Shown piece after piece: positions 34,790-44,864 of a DNA stretch of 64,000 bases. The first letter of the stretch is position 1; every line of letters starts with the position of its first letter. Below the pieces are notes generated by a model. It had not been told where the DNA came from. It saw nothing but the letters and a program-made list of their open reading frames with translations, and did no database searches. The stretch is from NCBI RefSeq assembly GCF_003026815.1, contig NZ_PYOG01000007.1, positions 1 through 64,000 of the forward strand, given 5' to 3'. Source of the DNA: Photobacterium damselae. Lineage in GTDB: Bacteria > Pseudomonadota > Gammaproteobacteria > Enterobacterales > Vibrionaceae. Made by a program: the position numbers and the translations under genes.

Positions 34790-36265
34790 TTATAAGCTCA
34801 TAATTTTCTTGAACTCTTCCTCTGAATATTTCTTCTCTGTACTCTTAGTTAAATCCGTCATCATCTTATAGCGCATCTGTTTAGCCATAGAGTAAGTCTG
34901 TTGCAATTGGCTATATGAATAGTCAGAAGCCATATCCAAAGCGGCTTGTGGGTCCATTTTGTATGTTTGCTGTAACACATTATCAAGCGCGCTCACCTGC
35001 TTATATAGCTTTGTCTCTTTGTCTTGCCATAATTGATGCAGTGCAGGCAGGTATTTATCGGTATTAGTTGATGCTAATGCAGTTAAACTGCGGAACTGCC
35101 AATAAGCCGAATCATCACTATAAGTGTCGGTTCCTACCGTATAAGGCTGAGGATAAGAGTGTAAACTGCTATAAAGTGGTACCAAAACCGATTCAGCTAA
35201 CACGCCATAACTTTGCCAAATCAGTCCTTGAAATGGTTTAGGCATATCAGGACGAAGCGCAATAATATGAGATTCTAACTGCCTATCAACTCGAATTGGT
35301 CTTTCCCCTTTTTGTTCCAATTCGGTTCCGGCATACGTTGAACTCAACACTTTATCTATCTGTGCCACTGTAATTTTTTGGTCTGGTTTTAAAAAGAGTG
35401 GATATTGCTGTTGGCGAGTTTTCTGTTTGAAAGATGGCGTCAACATTTCCTGTCCTAGCCACTCACGATCGGTATTATATACATCACCAATCACGCCAAA
35501 TGCTTTAGCAAAGTTAAATGATTTTGGATCAGGGTTATCTAGCAGTTTATGTTGCGTCACAAATTCTACGAGTGTTGGAGAGTGGAGAACATCAGGTGAA
35601 TTCAGATCAACACCATGGATGCGTAGACCATTTGCCATCATAGCGTAACTATCATCAGGAACTTTTACCGCTATCCATTGATGACCAGAACCCACTTCAA
35701 ATAACCACGCCTCATTAACATCCGCCAGATATAAGCTATTGCCCTCTCCTGCACCATATTTCTCAATATATTGACCTAAGAGTTCTACTCCTTGCTTGGC
35801 GGTTTTTACTTGAGGCAAAATTAGCGTAGGGATATTAGCTTCAATCACTCCCTGCTTGACCAAAGGATCCGCTGCCTGCGCTTTTTCATTCACTTCAGCA
35901 CTGGTTGTGGCCGATATCGCAACGTTATATTCGTTAATACCGCGCTCTTCATAATACCGACCGTCAGGATTCATTGTGGCAGCATCCCAATCAGGAATCG
36001 CAGAATAGGCATAAAATGACGGCGGCATTGGAACAACCAATCCATTGCCTAATTGCCAGTCACCTGCTTGATTGGTCTGTGCCGGTCGATAAGCAAGATG
36101 CTTATTCCAATTATTTACACCAAAATCCTCATTACGAGCAATCATAATACTGCCATCAGCAGAGGCCTGTTTACCGACTAAAATACCGGTACAAGCACTC
36201 GCTGATAAACTTACAGAGGCAAAAATTGCAGCACTAAGTACTGTTATCGTAAATTTCTGATTCAT
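34790..36265 (-). CDS. C69-family dipeptidase (PepD-like), exported
   Basis: A 491-residue N-terminal-nucleophile peptidase. The signal peptide is about 1-24 and the next residue is the likely catalytic Cys25 (CTGILVGKQASADGS), followed by IARNEDFG. Family C69 members are made as precursors whose N-terminal Cys becomes the nucleophile; here signal cleavage itself could expose it. WLFEVGSGHQW and the late FRSLTALA region also fit. It probably hydrolyses dipeptides in the periplasm. It is downstream of, and convergent with, fusA2. Confidence 0.85.
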   Translation of the reverse strand: MNQKFTITVLSAAIFASVSLSASACTGILVGKQASADGSIMIARNEDFGVNNWNKHLAYRPAQTNQAGDWQLGNGLVVPMPPSFYAYSAIPDWDAATMNPDGRYYEERGINEYNVAISATTSAEVNEKAQAADPLVKQGVIEANIPTLILPQVKTAKQGVELLGQYIEKYGAGEGNSLYLADVNEAWLFEVGSGHQWIAVKVPDDSYAMMANGLRIHGVDLNSPDVLHSPTLVEFVTQHKLLDNPDPKSFNFAKAFGVIGDVYNTDREWLGQEMLTPSFKQKTRQQQYPLFLKPDQKITVAQIDKVLSSTYAGTELEQKGERPIRVDRQLESHIIALRPDMPKPFQGLIWQSYGVLAESVLVPLYSSLHSYPQPYTVGTDTYSDDSAYWQFRSLTALASTNTDKYLPALHQLWQDKETKLYKQVSALDNVLQQTYKMDPQAALDMASDYSYSQLQQTYSMAKQMRYKMMTDLTKSTEKKYSEEEFKKIMSL

Positions 36266-36412
36266 TATCTATTCTATCCTTGTTTATCAAAGTGACTGTG
36301 AACTGTTAGAGGCTACATTCAGCACAATATAACGATGAAACATCAACTAAGCCTATAGAGAATCAGATTTCATGTTGCGGATGGGATCACGTTACAGCGA
36401 TATTTCAGGAAG

Positions 36413-36440
36413 AAAAAAGGCTACCTCAAAAGATAACCTT
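36413..36440 (-). terminator. Terminator after torS
   Basis: Minus strand AAGGTTA (36434-36440) pairs with TAGCCTT using one G-U, then a T run (36413-36418). Confidence 0.6.
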
Positions 36441-36454
36441 CAATCATAAATAAA

Positions 36455-39373
36455 TTACTTATCAATAAACGTCGTCTGCAATATCGCAATCGACTGATTA
36501 AATATCTGGTTCAAAGTAGCGGCATCAAGATCATCGATACAACCTCCTTTACCCCCTTTTTCAAAGGCTAAACAGATTTCAAATAACTTCATTAATCCCA
36601 TGGTACCTGCTGCACCTTTTAGGGTATGGGCTAATTTAGCGATGTTATTCATATCTTGTTGTTCGATGGCAAGATTGAGTTTGTCTAAAGTCTCTCCAGA
36701 AGATTGAGCAAACAGTTCAATCAACTTTTTCACCTGATCTTCACCCAGTACTTGTAAATCAGATCCAAGCACCGACTCTTTTAATAAAGGAAAATCATCT
36801 TGTTCCATCGTATCCTCAATAGATTGGTCATCACCCGCGCCTTTTTCAATCACCACGCGTTTGGTTCCTTTTAAGATACTGTTTAACGTATCAATTAGCT
36901 GCTTCTCAACAATCGGTTTTGGTAAAAATCCGGCAAAACCAGCGGCAAGATAGATTTCAACTTCTTCACGAAATACATGAGCAGAAAAGGCAACCATAGG
37001 CGTTGGCTCTTCCCAAGATTCGTGATTGGTCTCTTCTATGCGACGTAACCGATGCAACAACTTCACGCCATCAGTATCTGGTAAATTAATATCAAGCAGA
37101 GCAATATCAAATCGCTGTTGACTGTAAATTTCTTCTGCTTGAGCTCCCGTCTCGGCAACCACCACACTGTGACCCAGTCGATTTAAATATCCTTCAGCGA
37201 CCATACTGTTGACGGGATTATCTTCAACAAGCAACACATGCGCTGATGGTACGTTAGCAACTGTCGCTTCAGTTCGAAGAGAAATTTCTCCTTGCTCTAA
37301 TGGCAATGCAAACCAGAAACAGCTGCCTTTACCTACCTCAGAGTCAAGGCCGATTTCCCCTTCCATTGCGGCAATAATATGCTGGCTAATCGCTAATCCA
37401 AGTCCTGTACCACCAATGGTTTTTCGCCCTTCAGAAGCTTGTTGGAAAGCTGTAAACAGCAAGTCTTGCTCATCTGCTGAAATGCCAATCCCGGTATCTT
37501 TAACAGAGAACAACAATTCACCTGGCATATCAGGATGAGCGCGCACATCAATGATCACCGAACCTGTATCGGTAAATTTAATGGCATTTCCGACTAAGTT
37601 AACCAATACCTGACGAATACGGGTCTCATCGCCAACCCAAATATCAGGTAAAGAAGTTTGAATACTTTGTTGAAGAGAAATCCCTTTTGCTATCGCCCTA
37701 CCATCTAGCATGTTATAGACATCAGAAATCAGTTCTCGTAATGAGAAATCAGCTTGTCGGATATCTAAATGGCCCGCCTCAATTTTAGAGTAATCCAAAA
37801 TATCATTAAGAATATCAAGTAAGGTTTCGCCACTTCGATTAATCACATCCACATAACGGGATTGTTGATTAGTCAGTTTGGTATCCGCTAGCAGTGATAC
37901 TGTCCCCAATACACCATTCATCGGAGTTCGTATTTCATGGCTCATCGTTGCTAAAAATGCCGATTTAGCTCTATTGGCTTTTTCTGCTTCAGCTCGTGCT
38001 TTTTCGTGATTTTTAACTTCGTCATTCAGACGTGCATTAGTTTTTTCCAACTCACTCGTGCGTTTTGCAACTAAGCGCTCAAGGCTAAGCTTATGCTGTT
38101 GTAGCTCTAAGCGAATTTTCCCTTCTTCTTGTGCCAAACGATGACGCTCATAAGCCGTATCTCTTGCAACCAGAATTGCTCGCCCCATTTGGGCAAGTTC
38201 ATCATCACCTTTAATCGGTAACTGAATCTCAAGATCGCCTCGCGCAATAGAGTGAAGAGCTTTGCTATAGTCATTAATTCTGCGGATAACCCGAGCATAG
38301 ACATAGCGCCACATAATAAGTACAAGCGCTAGCATACCAATTGCAGAAATTACAATTAAGCTGGTTCTGGCAACAGTTAATGTTTTATCAACCATGGTTA
38401 CCGCTTTTTGCGTACCATCATTAGCGGCTCGAATAATTTCATCAACCGTAGTATTGAGTTGCTGGAATAAAACGAGATTTTGTTGATCCAATCGTTCTAC
38501 ATCTTGCTTAGCATAAACAAGCTGCTCCATCGTCCCAAACAGTAATCCGCCTTTGTTAAGCTCTTTCATTAAGTCCATTAATTGTGCTGAACGGCTTGGA
38601 TCCTCAACCGATTTCACGCGCTGACTCATAATAGTGGTTGCATTTATAAAGCGAGCTTTTAGCTTCATAAGCGTCTTTATATCAACAATTCGATTGGAAT
38701 CATCTAACATATTGACGACTTGAAGTGAGAGAAAACGTAACTCAAACAGGCGCTCAGAAAGATCCATATCGACTTCAACTAAGCTGTCTAATGCTTTGTA
38801 AACGGCAGGTTTATTATTATCCGCTACTAAGTCATAGATTCGAGATACATTAGCAACAGCAATGGTATTTGCGTTGGAGACCTGAGATTGTGATAACTCA
38901 TCAATTTGTTGTGTTGCAGAAGTCATTTCATGGACATAGCTGTTCACTTGATCTTGAAGATCAATTTGGCGACCAACTAACAGTCCTAGAAGAGCAAGGT
39001 TATCAACAATACGTTTAACATCCCCTTCTAGTTGCTCCATGAGTTTTGGGTCAAAAGAAAATTGCTCTAACGTACGTAAGCTTTTGTTCAAACCTTCGAT
39101 ATGTACTGTTAAGGCTCGTCCTTGCCGTATACGTTCTTCTTCACTTTTTGATTTAGCAAGAACTTGCGCATTAAAAATAATACGAGTACTAAGGTCGGAA
39201 AGTTGACGAGCTTCAGCGAGTGCGGGCACTGCCGAGTTAATAACAGTACGCTCTGTTTTGGCGACGAGAGAGAATCCCGCAACACCTATCATTACAGCAA
39301 TAAGAGTTAAAGCCGCCATGGTAGAGAAAGCAAGAAAAAGCTTGCTACCAATACCATTACGAGTAAACATCAT
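36455..39373 (-). CDS. torS: TMAO-sensing hybrid histidine kinase TorS
   Basis: A 972-residue inner membrane kinase. TM1 is about 12-36, a helical periplasmic sensor about 45-330, TM2 about 335-357 and HAMP about 358-410. A coiled coil precedes HisKA with H479 (TMSHEIRTP). The ATPase domain is at about 580-695 (NLVGNAIKFTDTG, GTGLGLAISQ), the receiver about 716-835 with D761 (LDINLPDTDG) and Hpt with H916 (AHTLKGAAG). Length and order match E. coli TorS. The adjacent divergent torT supports the call: TorT binds TMAO and signals to TorS. The expected partner TorR is not in the window. Confidence 0.9.
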   Translation of the reverse strand: MMFTRNGIGSKLFLAFSTMAALTLIAVMIGVAGFSLVAKTERTVINSAVPALAEARQLSDLSTRIIFNAQVLAKSKSEEERIRQGRALTVHIEGLNKSLRTLEQFSFDPKLMEQLEGDVKRIVDNLALLGLLVGRQIDLQDQVNSYVHEMTSATQQIDELSQSQVSNANTIAVANVSRIYDLVADNNKPAVYKALDSLVEVDMDLSERLFELRFLSLQVVNMLDDSNRIVDIKTLMKLKARFINATTIMSQRVKSVEDPSRSAQLMDLMKELNKGGLLFGTMEQLVYAKQDVERLDQQNLVLFQQLNTTVDEIIRAANDGTQKAVTMVDKTLTVARTSLIVISAIGMLALVLIMWRYVYARVIRRINDYSKALHSIARGDLEIQLPIKGDDELAQMGRAILVARDTAYERHRLAQEEGKIRLELQQHKLSLERLVAKRTSELEKTNARLNDEVKNHEKARAEAEKANRAKSAFLATMSHEIRTPMNGVLGTVSLLADTKLTNQQSRYVDVINRSGETLLDILNDILDYSKIEAGHLDIRQADFSLRELISDVYNMLDGRAIAKGISLQQSIQTSLPDIWVGDETRIRQVLVNLVGNAIKFTDTGSVIIDVRAHPDMPGELLFSVKDTGIGISADEQDLLFTAFQQASEGRKTIGGTGLGLAISQHIIAAMEGEIGLDSEVGKGSCFWFALPLEQGEISLRTEATVANVPSAHVLLVEDNPVNSMVAEGYLNRLGHSVVVAETGAQAEEIYSQQRFDIALLDINLPDTDGVKLLHRLRRIEETNHESWEEPTPMVAFSAHVFREEVEIYLAAGFAGFLPKPIVEKQLIDTLNSILKGTKRVVIEKGAGDDQSIEDTMEQDDFPLLKESVLGSDLQVLGEDQVKKLIELFAQSSGETLDKLNLAIEQQDMNNIAKLAHTLKGAAGTMGLMKLFEICLAFEKGGKGGCIDDLDAATLNQIFNQSIAILQTTFIDK

Positions 39374-39497
39374 ACTAAATTCTCTTTATAATAAACAGTT
39401 TGCATACTTATTCGGGTATATCTGCTTTATCTAGAAATCCTTTCTAAACTACTATTTAACCTTGCGAAATAAAACGGTACTATTTTGCCAGCGTTAG

Positions 39498-39507
39498 CAA
39501 TTCATAT
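39498..39507 (+). promoter_or_regulatory. Possible tor box upstream of torT
   Basis: CAATTCATAT matches the E. coli tor-box consensus CTGTTCATAT at 8 of 10 positions and lies in the torS-torT gap. Confidence 0.3.
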
Positions 39508-39527
39508 CCTTAATAAAGTTGGTCAAA

Positions 39528-40601
39528 ATGCGCTTTTTTTGTCTATTAGCTTTACTTTTAACCATTCAGCCGGCTCTTGCACGTTCGGTATATTCATTTA
39601 CCCCTCCATTTGCAGATAAGCATCAAGTTGAAGAGGTGAATATTCAACCACTTGATTCAGTCTCTAAACCATGGAAGATTTGTGCAGTTTACCCTCATTT
39701 GAAAGATTCATATTGGTTATCGATCAATTATGGCATGGTTAAGCAAGCAAAAAAGCTTGGTGTTGATTTAGTTGTCTATGAAGCTGGCGGCTATCCAAAC
39801 TTAGATAAACAAACCGCGCAACTAAAACGTTGTCATGAGTGGGGAGCTGATGCCATCATCCTTGGCACTGTAGATAGTCAAGGCTATAACGGTAAATTAA
39901 CCTCACTGATTGGTAATACTCCTGTTTTTGTTATGACAAATGATATTGATATGACAGATCCTGATATCAAAAAACACGTTAAGGCTCGTGTTGGGGTCGA
40001 TTGGTATTATATGGGACAAAAAGCAGGCGAATTCTTAGCAAAGCGACACCCTAAAGGTAGCGGTGAAGTTAAAGTAGCTTGGCTACCAGGGCCTCAACGT
40101 CGAGGAGGTACAAAGCCTGTCACTCGAGGTTTTATGGATGCCATAAAAAATAGTGATGTCCATGTTGTGACAACTCAATGGGCTGATAATAGTAAAGAAT
40201 TACAACGCAACTTAATTCAACAACTGTTTGTATACCACCCTGATATAAATTATATCGTAGGTGGTGCCGTTGCCTCTGAAGTCGCGATTAGTGAACTTCG
40301 TGCAAACCATAAAACCAATAACATAAAAATTGTATCGACTTATTTAAGCCATGGTGTTTATCGTGGACTACGCCGTAATAAAATTTTATTCTCACCTTCC
40401 GATAAGATGGTTGAACAAGCCCAGCTATCGCTAGATCAAGCAGTTAGATATCTTGAACACAAACCACTGCTAAAAGATATTTCACCTCAAATAGAGTCAT
40501 TAACACCGAATCACTTACCCACAACAGTGATTAAAGAATCTCTATCACCGGCTGAATTTCGTCCAGTTTTTGAAGTACTTAATAATAAAATAAAGCATTA
40601 A
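39528..40601 (+). CDS. torT: Periplasmic TMAO-binding protein TorT
   Basis: A 357-residue periplasmic binding protein of the LacI/ribose-binding fold. I chose ATG 39528 over a TTG nine bases upstream. The signal peptide is about 1-19 (ends PALA). TorT-like segments are KICAVYPHLKDSYWLSINYGM, YEAGGYPNL, GVDWYYMGQKAGEF, AWLPGPQRRGGTKP and the late SPSDKMVEQAQ. It binds TMAO and controls TorS through direct contact in the periplasm. It is divergent from torS with a 154-base gap, so both may share regulation. Confidence 0.9.
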   Translation: MRFFCLLALLLTIQPALARSVYSFTPPFADKHQVEEVNIQPLDSVSKPWKICAVYPHLKDSYWLSINYGMVKQAKKLGVDLVVYEAGGYPNLDKQTAQLKRCHEWGADAIILGTVDSQGYNGKLTSLIGNTPVFVMTNDIDMTDPDIKKHVKARVGVDWYYMGQKAGEFLAKRHPKGSGEVKVAWLPGPQRRGGTKPVTRGFMDAIKNSDVHVVTTQWADNSKELQRNLIQQLFVYHPDINYIVGGAVASEVAISELRANHKTNNIKIVSTYLSHGVYRGLRRNKILFSPSDKMVEQAQLSLDQAVRYLEHKPLLKDISPQIESLTPNHLPTTVIKESLSPAEFRPVFEVLNNKIKH

Positions 40602-40717
40602 TCGTGATTATTGTTTGAGAAAAGAACTTTCATTTCGCGTATTATTCTTATAACCAATAGTAGTAATGTAAAACAGGATGAATATCATTACTGCACTTTC
40701 GTAATTTGGAGACACCA

Positions 40718-41176
40718 ATGCAGTCAACAACGCGCACTATGACGGTACGCAAAAATATTGCACTTGTCGCCCATGATAACTGTAAGCAAGACCTTTTAGA
40801 TTGGGTTCAAACGCATAAAGAAAAACTTATGCATCACAATCTGTCTGCGACTGGTACAACTGGTCATATGCTTAGAGATAAAACTGGGTTAGACATTCAT
40901 TGCATGATTAGCGGCCCTATGGGTGGAGATCAACAACTAGGGGCACGTATTACAGAAGGAAGTATCGATATGATGATTTTCTTCTGGGATCCACTGAATG
41001 CTGTTCCTCATGACCCGGATGTAAAAGCGCTTCTTCGAATTTCAGCGGTGTGGAATATCCCCGTTGCCACTAACATCAGTAGTGCCGACTTTATGATTTC
41101 CTCACCGCTATTAGAACAAGAGATTGATGTTCGAATCCCCGACTATCAAGCTTATTTAGACGAACGTCTAAGCTAA
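40718..41176 (+). CDS. mgsA: Methylglyoxal synthase
   Basis: A 152-residue enzyme. ATG 40718 is preceded by GGAG; an in-frame TTG lies 12 bases upstream. Motifs are LVAHDNCK (Asp), ATGTTGHML (phosphate-binding), [14 protein letters not shown] (catalytic Asp) and MMIFFWDPL. It converts dihydroxyacetone phosphate to methylglyoxal and phosphate as an overflow route of glycolysis. In E. coli mgsA neighbours helD; here helD is next but one, on the opposite strand. A terminator follows. Confidence 0.95.
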   Translation: MQSTTRTMTVRKNIALVAHDNCKQDLLDWVQTHKEKLMHHNLSATGTTGHMLRDKTGLDIHCMISGPMGGDQQLGARITEGSIDMMIFFWDPLNAVPHDPDVKALLRISAVWNIPVATNISSADFMISSPLLEQEIDVRIPDYQAYLDERLS

Positions 41177-41186
41177 CTGGTGTGAA

Positions 41187-41216
41187 AAAGCCTCGCGAGC
41201 AAGCGAGGTTTTTTTA
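41187..41216 (+). terminator. Terminator after mgsA
   Basis: CCTCGC (41191-41196) pairs with GCGAGG (41203-41208), with a T run after it. Confidence 0.85.
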
Positions 41217-41390
41217 TGCATAAAATCGCTAACATTTGACCATTACTTAAAGCAATTTAGAAAAAAATAACAAGTACACCGCCAGGTTTTTCTTAACCTT
41301 TTCTCAGAGATAAATCCCCACATCCAGCCTCTTAATATCACTTGGGTATATACTAAAAAGGATTACAGAACAAAAATAAAAGGAAGTAGC

Positions 41391-42380
41391 ATGCAATCAT
41401 GGAGCTTATCTCAGCCTAATGGCCTTTCATCGTTAATCAATACGAACCTACCACCACCAATAACAAAAGATAATGAAGTTCAAATTAAAGTACATGCAGT
41501 TGGCTTAAACCCCATCGACTACAAACTTACCGATTGGGGCTACGCAACATGGAATTACCCTCAAATTATAGGGTTAGATATCGCAGGTGTTATTGAACAA
41601 GTGGGTAAAGAGATCTCTACATTTAAGGTAGGAGATCGAGTCTTTGGCTTTTTAGATCCTCGCCAAGCAGGTGGTTTTGCCGAATATGTCTGTTGTAAAC
41701 CCGCCTCTTTGAGCCATATTCCCCCTCATGTTTTATACTCCGATGCCGCAGCATTACCTTGTGCAGGTTTCACCGCTTGGATAGCCCTTAAAGATAAACT
41801 CAGACTCCCTCCTAACAGTATCATTGCGATTACAGGTGCTGGCGGAGGTGTGGGGGGATTCGCAGTGCAGTTGGCAAAAATAATGGGATTAACAGTTTAT
41901 GCCATTGCAGAGACTCATCATCATCGGCGGTTATTGGGCTATGGTGCAGATGCGGTGATAGATCCAAATGATAATGTTGGCTTAAAAATTCTTGAATTAA
42001 CGGAAGCAAGGCTGCTTGATGCAGTCATTGACTGTGTCTCATCGAAGACCGCTAGTATCATGAGTGCATTGATTCGTTATAACGGGCAATTGGTCATGAT
42101 TGCAGATCAATTCCAACAAATTCCAATTTTAGCAACAACCAAAGCGATCAGTATTCATGAAGTTGCTCTCCATGGTACTTACGCCCATGGAACCCTTGAA
42201 CATATTCAACATCTATCAATGGTTGGAGAACAATTAATGACTTTGCTAGAAAATCATCAACTCAACCCAATGATTGATAAGATATTTCCTTTTTCTGAAC
42301 TTCCTCAGGGCCTAAATTATCTAAAGCAAAATCATCATCAAGGGAAAGTTGTAGTAAGCCTTATTGATGACCTCAAATAA
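41391..42380 (+). CDS. MDR-family NADPH:quinone oxidoreductase-like protein
   Basis: A 329-residue medium-chain dehydrogenase/reductase. The N-terminal GroES-like part has GLNPIDYKL and GLDIAGVIEQVG; the Rossmann domain has ITGAGGGVGGFAVQLAK (nucleotide loop). The structural-zinc Cys cluster is absent, which points to the zinc-free quinone-reductase branch. The start is preceded by AAGGAAG. The substrate is unknown. The gene lies between mgsA and helD, which might suggest aldehyde detoxification, but that is only a guess from position. Confidence 0.82.
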   Translation: MQSWSLSQPNGLSSLINTNLPPPITKDNEVQIKVHAVGLNPIDYKLTDWGYATWNYPQIIGLDIAGVIEQVGKEISTFKVGDRVFGFLDPRQAGGFAEYVCCKPASLSHIPPHVLYSDAAALPCAGFTAWIALKDKLRLPPNSIIAITGAGGGVGGFAVQLAKIMGLTVYAIAETHHHRRLLGYGADAVIDPNDNVGLKILELTEARLLDAVIDCVSSKTASIMSALIRYNGQLVMIADQFQQIPILATTKAISIHEVALHGTYAHGTLEHIQHLSMVGEQLMTLLENHQLNPMIDKIFPFSELPQGLNYLKQNHHQGKVVVSLIDDLK

Positions 42381-42382
42381 AA

Positions 42383-42415
42383 AACAACCCCAGCGATGTT
42401 AATGCTGGGGCTGTT
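42383..42415 (-). terminator. Terminator between the MDR gene and helD
   Basis: AACAACCCCAGC (42383-42394) pairs with GCTGGGGCTGTT (42404-42415) with one mismatch. The T run lies on the minus-strand side, so it best ends helD. Confidence 0.75.
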
Positions 42416-42436
42416 ACCTTATTAATCAAGAAAAGA

Positions 42437-44524
42437 CTAACGACCAATACGCTTGATCTTATTATCAACCGGATATTTATCTTCAATTAACTCATTGATA
42501 AATGGCGATACATTCATTGGGTTAGCACAAACATAAACATGCTTTTTCGCTCGAGTTAACGCAACGTAGAATAAGCGGCGTTCTTCTGCATCAGCATAGG
42601 TTTCTGCCCGAGATTGCAAAATTGAAGCAAGACCCGTTTCACGATCTAACGTTGGGAAAATGCCTTTATTAACATCAACAATGAAGACATATTGTGCTTC
42701 TTGACCTTTACTTGCGTGACAAGTCATATATTGCAGATTCAGCTGTGGCCACTGCTCTTGCCAAGCTTCTAATTTGGCAGGACGCTGCTTATTGTTACGG
42801 CCAAGGATCAATACATTAGTTTGTTTGCCCTCATAACGTTTTGCCAGTTGCCCCAGTTCTTGCAAAATAAAGTCTTGTGCTAGTAGCGTCACCGCTTTTT
42901 TCTTCTGCTTCTTAAAGCTTGTTAGCTCTTTCTTTACCTGCATTGGGTTTTGCTGCACAAACACATTCGCTACGTCACCAATCATATTATTAAAACGATA
43001 AGTGGTTGAAAGCTGTGTGATATGTGTCGCTCCAAAACGTTCTTCAAAGTCTGTCGTTAAGTTTACATCAGAACCTGCAAAACGATAGATTGCCTGCCAA
43101 TCATCTCCAACAGCAAAAAGGGTTGGTGCTGCTTTATCACTGTTTGGCTGAGGCTGACACAGTGCTTCAATCAGGCTTAAGCGAAGAGGTGATATATCTT
43201 GGTACTCATCGACCATAACAAAACGCCAAGGGGAGATGAATTTACCTTCCTTAACATACTGCGTCGCAACTTTAATCATGCTATTGAAATCAATCTGCTT
43301 TTTCACTTTTAAGTGTTGTTGATAAGCTTCATAGCATGGCCATAATAGTTCAAGCTCACTCTTCATTCGCGGACGCATAGCCGGGTTGCTACTATCTTGG
43401 ATGTCGTTTAGCAGTTGCTCTTTGGTTGCTCCACGCTGTCCAAGTAACTCAATATGACGCCAAATCCAATTGATCGTTTGTTCATTTTCAGCTTGTTGCT
43501 CCATGGAGTTTTCTTTACTAAACCCAGGAATACGCCATTGAGTTAAATGTCGCTGCCAACGTTTAGCTGATGCGGGTTTATTCCATTGCTCCATCAACAT
43601 ACGAGCAATCCACGCGGAACGCGCTTTATCATCCAAAGCAATTGGCGATACATTAGGACGCTCATGTTCAACTTGGCGAATGATTTCAGTACCCAGACTG
43701 TGGAACGTTGCCACTTTGACACGGTCGCTAACTTTTGTCCGCATCCGAGCATTCATCTCTTCAGATGCCATCCGACCAAAAGCTAACATCAAAATCTCTT
43801 CAGGCAGAGCTTTCTGACTTGCAATCAGGTAGCCTGCGCGCGCAACAAGCACGCTGGTTTTACCTGATCCCGCACCTGCCAGCACAAGGTTATGATCTTG
43901 GTTAATAAGAACGGCTTCGCGCTGTGATGGATTTAAAGGTGATGACTCAAAAGAATCAAACCAAGATCCCCATTTATTCGACTCTTTCTCAATCCATTTC
44001 TTATTATGCTCATCCACCCACACGTCATTATCACCTAGCCAAGGCAAAATATGTTCGAACGCTTTCGGGCGAAAAGAAGCAGCAAGTTCTGGAGTTAATT
44101 CACTATGTTCGAGCGATGAGGTTAAAAGCTGATATAAATCATCATGCTCTGAATCACGTAAATACCCTTTTTGTCCTGTAAAGGCATGAATTCGTTTTAA
44201 CATTTCAGGTAAGGCTGCATCAAGTTTTGCAACGCGTGCATGAGCCCAATTTTGATATGTTTGAACTAAGTCTTGAGCAAAAGGTTTACACTCTCGCCAA
44301 GGCAAGCCATGAACAGTCCAACAATATTTCTGATCAGATGAAGTTAGCTCTAATGTTCCCCACATCACGCCACGATGCACATCAATAGAGCCATCCCAAT
44401 CATCAAATGAGATTTCATCAGTTTCAGTCTGGCTTTCAAGTACTAATCGATTGTCCTGCAACTCGATACTGTAGTAATCGCCCTGAACTAGCCATTGTGC
44501 TAGTCGGCTGGCACTTAATTGCAT
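42437..44524 (-). CDS. helD: DNA helicase IV (HelD)
   Basis: A 695-residue UvrD/Rep-type SF1A helicase. I chose the ATG at 44524 (MQLSASRLAQ), which aligns with the E. coli HelD start; an upstream ATG would add six residues. Walker A is LAGAGSGKTSV at about 207-217, Walker B VDEYQDISPLR, then DDWQAIYRFAGSD, TTYRFN, and C-terminal ASKGQEAQYVFI and ALTRAK. The N-terminal region of about 190 residues is typical of HelD. It unwinds DNA 3' to 5' with ATP. It is divergent from yccS. Confidence 0.93.
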   Translation of the reverse strand: MQLSASRLAQWLVQGDYYSIELQDNRLVLESQTETDEISFDDWDGSIDVHRGVMWGTLELTSSDQKYCWTVHGLPWRECKPFAQDLVQTYQNWAHARVAKLDAALPEMLKRIHAFTGQKGYLRDSEHDDLYQLLTSSLEHSELTPELAASFRPKAFEHILPWLGDNDVWVDEHNKKWIEKESNKWGSWFDSFESSPLNPSQREAVLINQDHNLVLAGAGSGKTSVLVARAGYLIASQKALPEEILMLAFGRMASEEMNARMRTKVSDRVKVATFHSLGTEIIRQVEHERPNVSPIALDDKARSAWIARMLMEQWNKPASAKRWQRHLTQWRIPGFSKENSMEQQAENEQTINWIWRHIELLGQRGATKEQLLNDIQDSSNPAMRPRMKSELELLWPCYEAYQQHLKVKKQIDFNSMIKVATQYVKEGKFISPWRFVMVDEYQDISPLRLSLIEALCQPQPNSDKAAPTLFAVGDDWQAIYRFAGSDVNLTTDFEERFGATHITQLSTTYRFNNMIGDVANVFVQQNPMQVKKELTSFKKQKKKAVTLLAQDFILQELGQLAKRYEGKQTNVLILGRNNKQRPAKLEAWQEQWPQLNLQYMTCHASKGQEAQYVFIVDVNKGIFPTLDRETGLASILQSRAETYADAEERRLFYVALTRAKKHVYVCANPMNVSPFINELIEDKYPVDNKIKRIGR

Positions 44525-44864
44525 TGTTTCACCAATTTCCATTTTTCACTTCGACAGGATCTCAACCTATCAAAGCCATATTCTTTATCGATATAAGTTC
44601 AAGATATCCAAATAACGTATTTCTGCGTCACGTGATCTTGTGAAATGACTTAGGTTAACCCTAGATTACCAACAACTCTCATTATCCCATAGAGGTGGTA
44701 GATCGTTTGATTAAAATTCCTGCGAGAAAGTTCCCTTAATTCAAATCATTGTCGGATATAACGGAAGTTTGATATGTTTTAACACAGTTTTTATATCAAA
44801 ATTGTGCTTTAGCTTTATTCTAACGGCAAGGTCGCCATTTTTTATCAGAAGATTGTTAATCTCT
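44525..44864. other. Intergenic region between helD and yccS
   Basis: About 340 bases between divergent genes. In-frame codons upstream of yccS (from 44769) are not conserved in yccS proteins. I saw no RNA gene or clear operator. Confidence 0.4.
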